From NCBI GenBank assembly GCA_902464175.1, contig CABQHZ010000069.1, positions 1 through 8,610 of the forward strand: a DNA stretch of 8,610 nucleotides. Reading direction: 5' to 3'. The position numbers were made by a program, and so were the translations under genes. The notes below the pieces were generated by a model, which saw only the letters and a program-made list of their open reading frames with translations, was not told the DNA's origin and did no database searches. Of the stretch, positions 7,435 to 8,610 are shown one piece after another. Position 1 is the stretch's first letter. The number at the start of each line of letters is the position of its first letter. This DNA is from an uncultured Collinsella sp. GTDB taxonomy: Bacteria; Actinomycetota; Coriobacteriia; Coriobacteriales; Coriobacteriaceae.

Positions 7435-7545
7435 ATGAACGGTTATTCGTTTTTCGCGCCGACCATGCCACAAAGGGGACGGGCACCTTTGTGGTGGTTC
7501 TTGCAGATGTGGTGGCCTGTCTCGCTGCTTTGTCTCAATCTGTAA
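7435..7545 (+). pseudogene. 5' remnant of a gene, possibly iron-containing alcohol dehydrogenase, running into repeats
   Basis: A 36-codon frame with an excellent ribosome-binding site. The first ten residues, MNGYSFFAPT, resemble the usual beginning of iron-containing (type III) alcohol dehydrogenases, where Phe-x-x-Pro-Thr is followed by Lys and a Phe-Gly. Here, right after the Thr, the frame enters the REP-like hairpin at 7468 and then the ATCTGTAACA repeat, whose TAA supplies the stop. The Trp-rich remainder (PLWWFLQMWWP) is translated repeat sequence and unlikely to be a functional protein. I read this as a gene start left after deletion or replacement of the body. A short leader peptide is the alternative. 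The dehydrogenase link rests on about ten residues and is tentative. Confidence 0.4.
7468..7494. repeat. REP-like hairpin B with GGACGGG loop
   Basis: Perfect 9-bp arms 7468-7476 and 7486-7494 enclose a 9-base loop that reads GGACGGGCA. It shares the GGGAC(A/G)GG core with hairpin A but has different arm sequence. It sits inside the short frame beginning at 7435, so it probably inserted into or replaced a former gene. Confidence 0.6.
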
Positions 7546-7592
7546 CATCTAGACGGGCAAAAGGTCTCTATCTGTTACAGATTGAGACAAAG
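7528..7592. repeat. ATCTGTAACA palindrome, unit 1 of a tandem pair
   Basis: A perfect 20-bp inverted repeat (7528-7547 with 7573-7592) is extended by four more pairs (7550-7553 with 7567-7570) past two mismatches, leaving a 13-base loop. Each arm contains the core ATCTGTAACA (7538-7547 on +, 7573-7582 on -). The left arm copy is itself bordered by GTCT and AGAC. It is the better preserved of two units repeated at 81-base spacing. It could be a mobile palindrome, a transcription terminator or a protein-binding array; there is no T-run behind it. Confidence 0.75.
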
Positions 7593-7613
7593 GTCAGGAG
7601 CAAAGACGGTTTG

Positions 7614-7668
7614 TCTAGATCTGTAACAGTTAGACAGGAATTCGGGCCCTAGATGTTACAGATCGAGA
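7614..7668. repeat. ATCTGTAACA palindrome, unit 2 of a tandem pair
   Basis: This is a diverged copy of the preceding palindrome, exactly 81 bases downstream without gaps. Cores lie at 7619-7628 (+) and 7654-7663 (-). The stem runs 7614-7633 with 7649-7668, with two mismatches (A7617/G7665, G7629/A7653) and one T-G pair, around a 15-base loop. Relative to unit 1, the pair A7537-T7583 has become G7618-C7664, a compensatory change that keeps the stem. The left copy is bordered by GTCTA and TAGAC. Confidence 0.7.
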
Positions 7669-7685
7669 TAGTTGAGCTCAAAAAT

Positions 7686-7724
7686 AAAAACCTCCGCAGG
7701 GGTGCTTCCCTTGCGGAGGTTTTT
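7686..7724. terminator. Bidirectional rho-independent terminator
   Basis: The stem 7691-7702 with 7708-7719 (12 pairs, one G-T) closes a 5-base loop. It is flanked by A5 on the left and T6 on the right, which can extend the stem. On the minus strand it lies directly after the stop of the DXS-like gene and is followed by a T-rich run (complement of 7679-7690). On the + strand the run TTTTTT follows. It should end the DXS-like transcript and also block any rightward transcription from 7390. Confidence 0.9.
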
Positions 7725-8610
7725 TACTTGTTGAGTAGCCTTACGGCTTCAGCGGCCATGTTCTCGACCGTCATGCCGTTCTGAGCCAGCAGTTCGTTTG
7801 GATCGTAACGGTCGGGGAAGCCCTTGGCGATGCCGAAGGTGCGCGTGCGCACGGGCGTGCAGGCCAAGTAGCACGCGACACGCTCGCCCCAGCCGCCGTC
7901 CAGGATGCCGTCCTCGATGGTCACGACAACACGATGCTCGGCGGCAAGGCTGTCGAGGAATTCGCGGTCGAGTTCGGTCGCGAAGCGTGGGTTGACGAGC
8001 GTGGCCTCGATACCGTACTCGGCGGCCAAGCGGTTTGCCACGCGCTCTCCCAGCTCATAGAAATCGCCGAGCGCGAGCACGGCCACATCGCGGCCCTCGC
8101 GCACCACGTTGTAGCGGGCGAGGCTATAGTCGGCGTCCTCGGCAGGCGCTAAATCGGGGCGGCTTACCAGGCCAATGCCCGGCACGCGAATCGCCACGGG
8201 ATGCTCGCGATGGTCGAGCGACCAGCTCAGCATGGATAGGTACTCCTCCATGCAGGCCGGCGCCAGGTAACGCATGTTGGGAAGAGCGCCCAGCATGGAA
8301 ATATCAAAGAACGAAAGGTGCGTCTCGGACGTGGTGCCAAAGATCGACGCGCCAAATACCAAGATGGTCGCCGGGGCGTCGTTGAGGCACAGGTCGTGCC
8401 ACAGCTCGTCATAGCCACGCTGCAAAAACGTGCCGTACACGCCAAAGACCGGCTTGGCACCGGCGCGGGCGAGCGCGGTGGCAAACGTGACGGCGTGCTC
8501 TTCGGCAATGCCAACGTCGACAAACTGTTTGCCGGCGGCAGCGCGAAGCTCGGGCGTAAAGCCCATGATGTAGGGCGTGGCGGCCGTGATGCCCACAACC
8601 TGCGGATCGC
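7724..8610 (-). CDS. 1-deoxy-D-xylulose-5-phosphate synthase-like protein, C-terminal half (partial)
   Basis: The frame stays open to the right edge, so the start and the thiamine-diphosphate-binding N-terminal domain are outside; about 295 residues are visible. Counting the GTG at 8596 as residue 1, the transketolase pyrimidine domain shows GIAEEHAVTF (catalytic Glu32), VYGTFLQRGYDE (52-63, Tyr54, Arg60) and ETH (91-93, His93). The C-terminal domain shows TIEDGILDGGWGE (226-238). The order and spacing fit DXS, which condenses pyruvate and glyceraldehyde 3-phosphate for isoprenoid, thiamine and pyridoxal synthesis. However, the positions aligned with E. coli Arg420, Asp427 and Arg478 are Gly82, Thr89 and Gly140. 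I therefore call it DXS-like and give no symbol. The internal GTG at 8596 is not the real start, because DPQVVGITAATP reads through it as in DXS. A terminator follows immediately. Confidence 0.85.
   Translation of the reverse strand, partial: DPQVVGITAATPYIMGFTPELRAAAGKQFVDVGIAEEHAVTFATALARAGAKPVFGVYGTFLQRGYDELWHDLCLNDAPATILVFGASIFGTTSETHLSFFDISMLGALPNMRYLAPACMEEYLSMLSWSLDHREHPVAIRVPGIGLVSRPDLAPAEDADYSLARYNVVREGRDVAVLALGDFYELGERVANRLAAEYGIEATLVNPRFATELDREFLDSLAAEHRVVVTIEDGILDGGWGERVACYLACTPVRTRTFGIAKGFPDRYDPNELLAQNGMTVENMAAEAVRLLNK

Noticed and set aside
7283..7548. Small minus-strand open frames in the repeat-rich gap
   Set aside because: They have no ribosome-binding site, consist largely of repeat sequence and show no protein motif.
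7528..7668. CRISPR-like array
   Set aside because: The copies alternate in orientation and form palindromic pairs with an 81-base period. There are no direct repeats with unique spacers and no cas genes in the window.

Overview
The window looks like a chromosomal segment of a Coriobacteriia-type actinobacterium, most likely Collinsella or a close relative. This is an inference from three things: the GC-rich coding style of the right three quarters, the twin-arginine-plus-lipobox signal on the solute-binding protein, and the general look of the proteins and intergenic repeats. No rRNA or other marker gene confirms it.

Left part (1-2768, + strand, visibly more A/T-rich). The 3' end of a small Cro/CI-type helix-turn-helix regulator is followed by a rho-independent terminator. 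A promoter then leads into a tightly packed three-gene ABC-2 export operon: one ATPase and two different six-helix permeases, with overlapping ends. The layout matches small efflux or self-immunity transporters (LanFEG/BcrAB-like), but the substrate cannot be read from sequence. A strong GC-rich hairpin at 2809-2842 separates this operon from the convergent operon on its right.

Middle part (2879-7238, - strand). This is a polar amino-acid uptake operon transcribed right to left. A sigma-70-like promoter (7209-7238) precedes a Tat-type lipoprotein binding protein. An intercistronic hairpin follows, then two overlapping permeases of the glutamate/glutamine type, a GlnQ/GluA-type ATPase, and finally a class-I glutamine amidotransferase-like C26 hydrolase (PuuD type). 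The simplest reading is import of glutamate, glutamine or a gamma-glutamyl compound, with intracellular cleavage of the gamma-glutamyl bond by the last gene.

Right part (7239-7723, intergenic and repeat-rich). It holds two REP-like hairpins carrying a GGGAC(A/G)GG loop. It also holds an orphan TATAAT, a strong Shine-Dalgarno and an ATG, whose first ten codons resemble the N-terminus of an iron-containing alcohol dehydrogenase before running into repeat sequence. Next come two tandem diverged copies of an 81-bp unit, each folding into a long hairpin around the core ATCTGTAACA, and then a bidirectional terminator.

Right edge (7724-8610, - strand). This is the C-terminal half of a 1-deoxyxylulose-5-phosphate-synthase-like thiamine-diphosphate enzyme that continues beyond the window. 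It keeps the catalytic Glu and His, but by alignment from memory both substrate-phosphate-binding arginines of DXS are glycine, so its substrate may differ from that of classical DXS.
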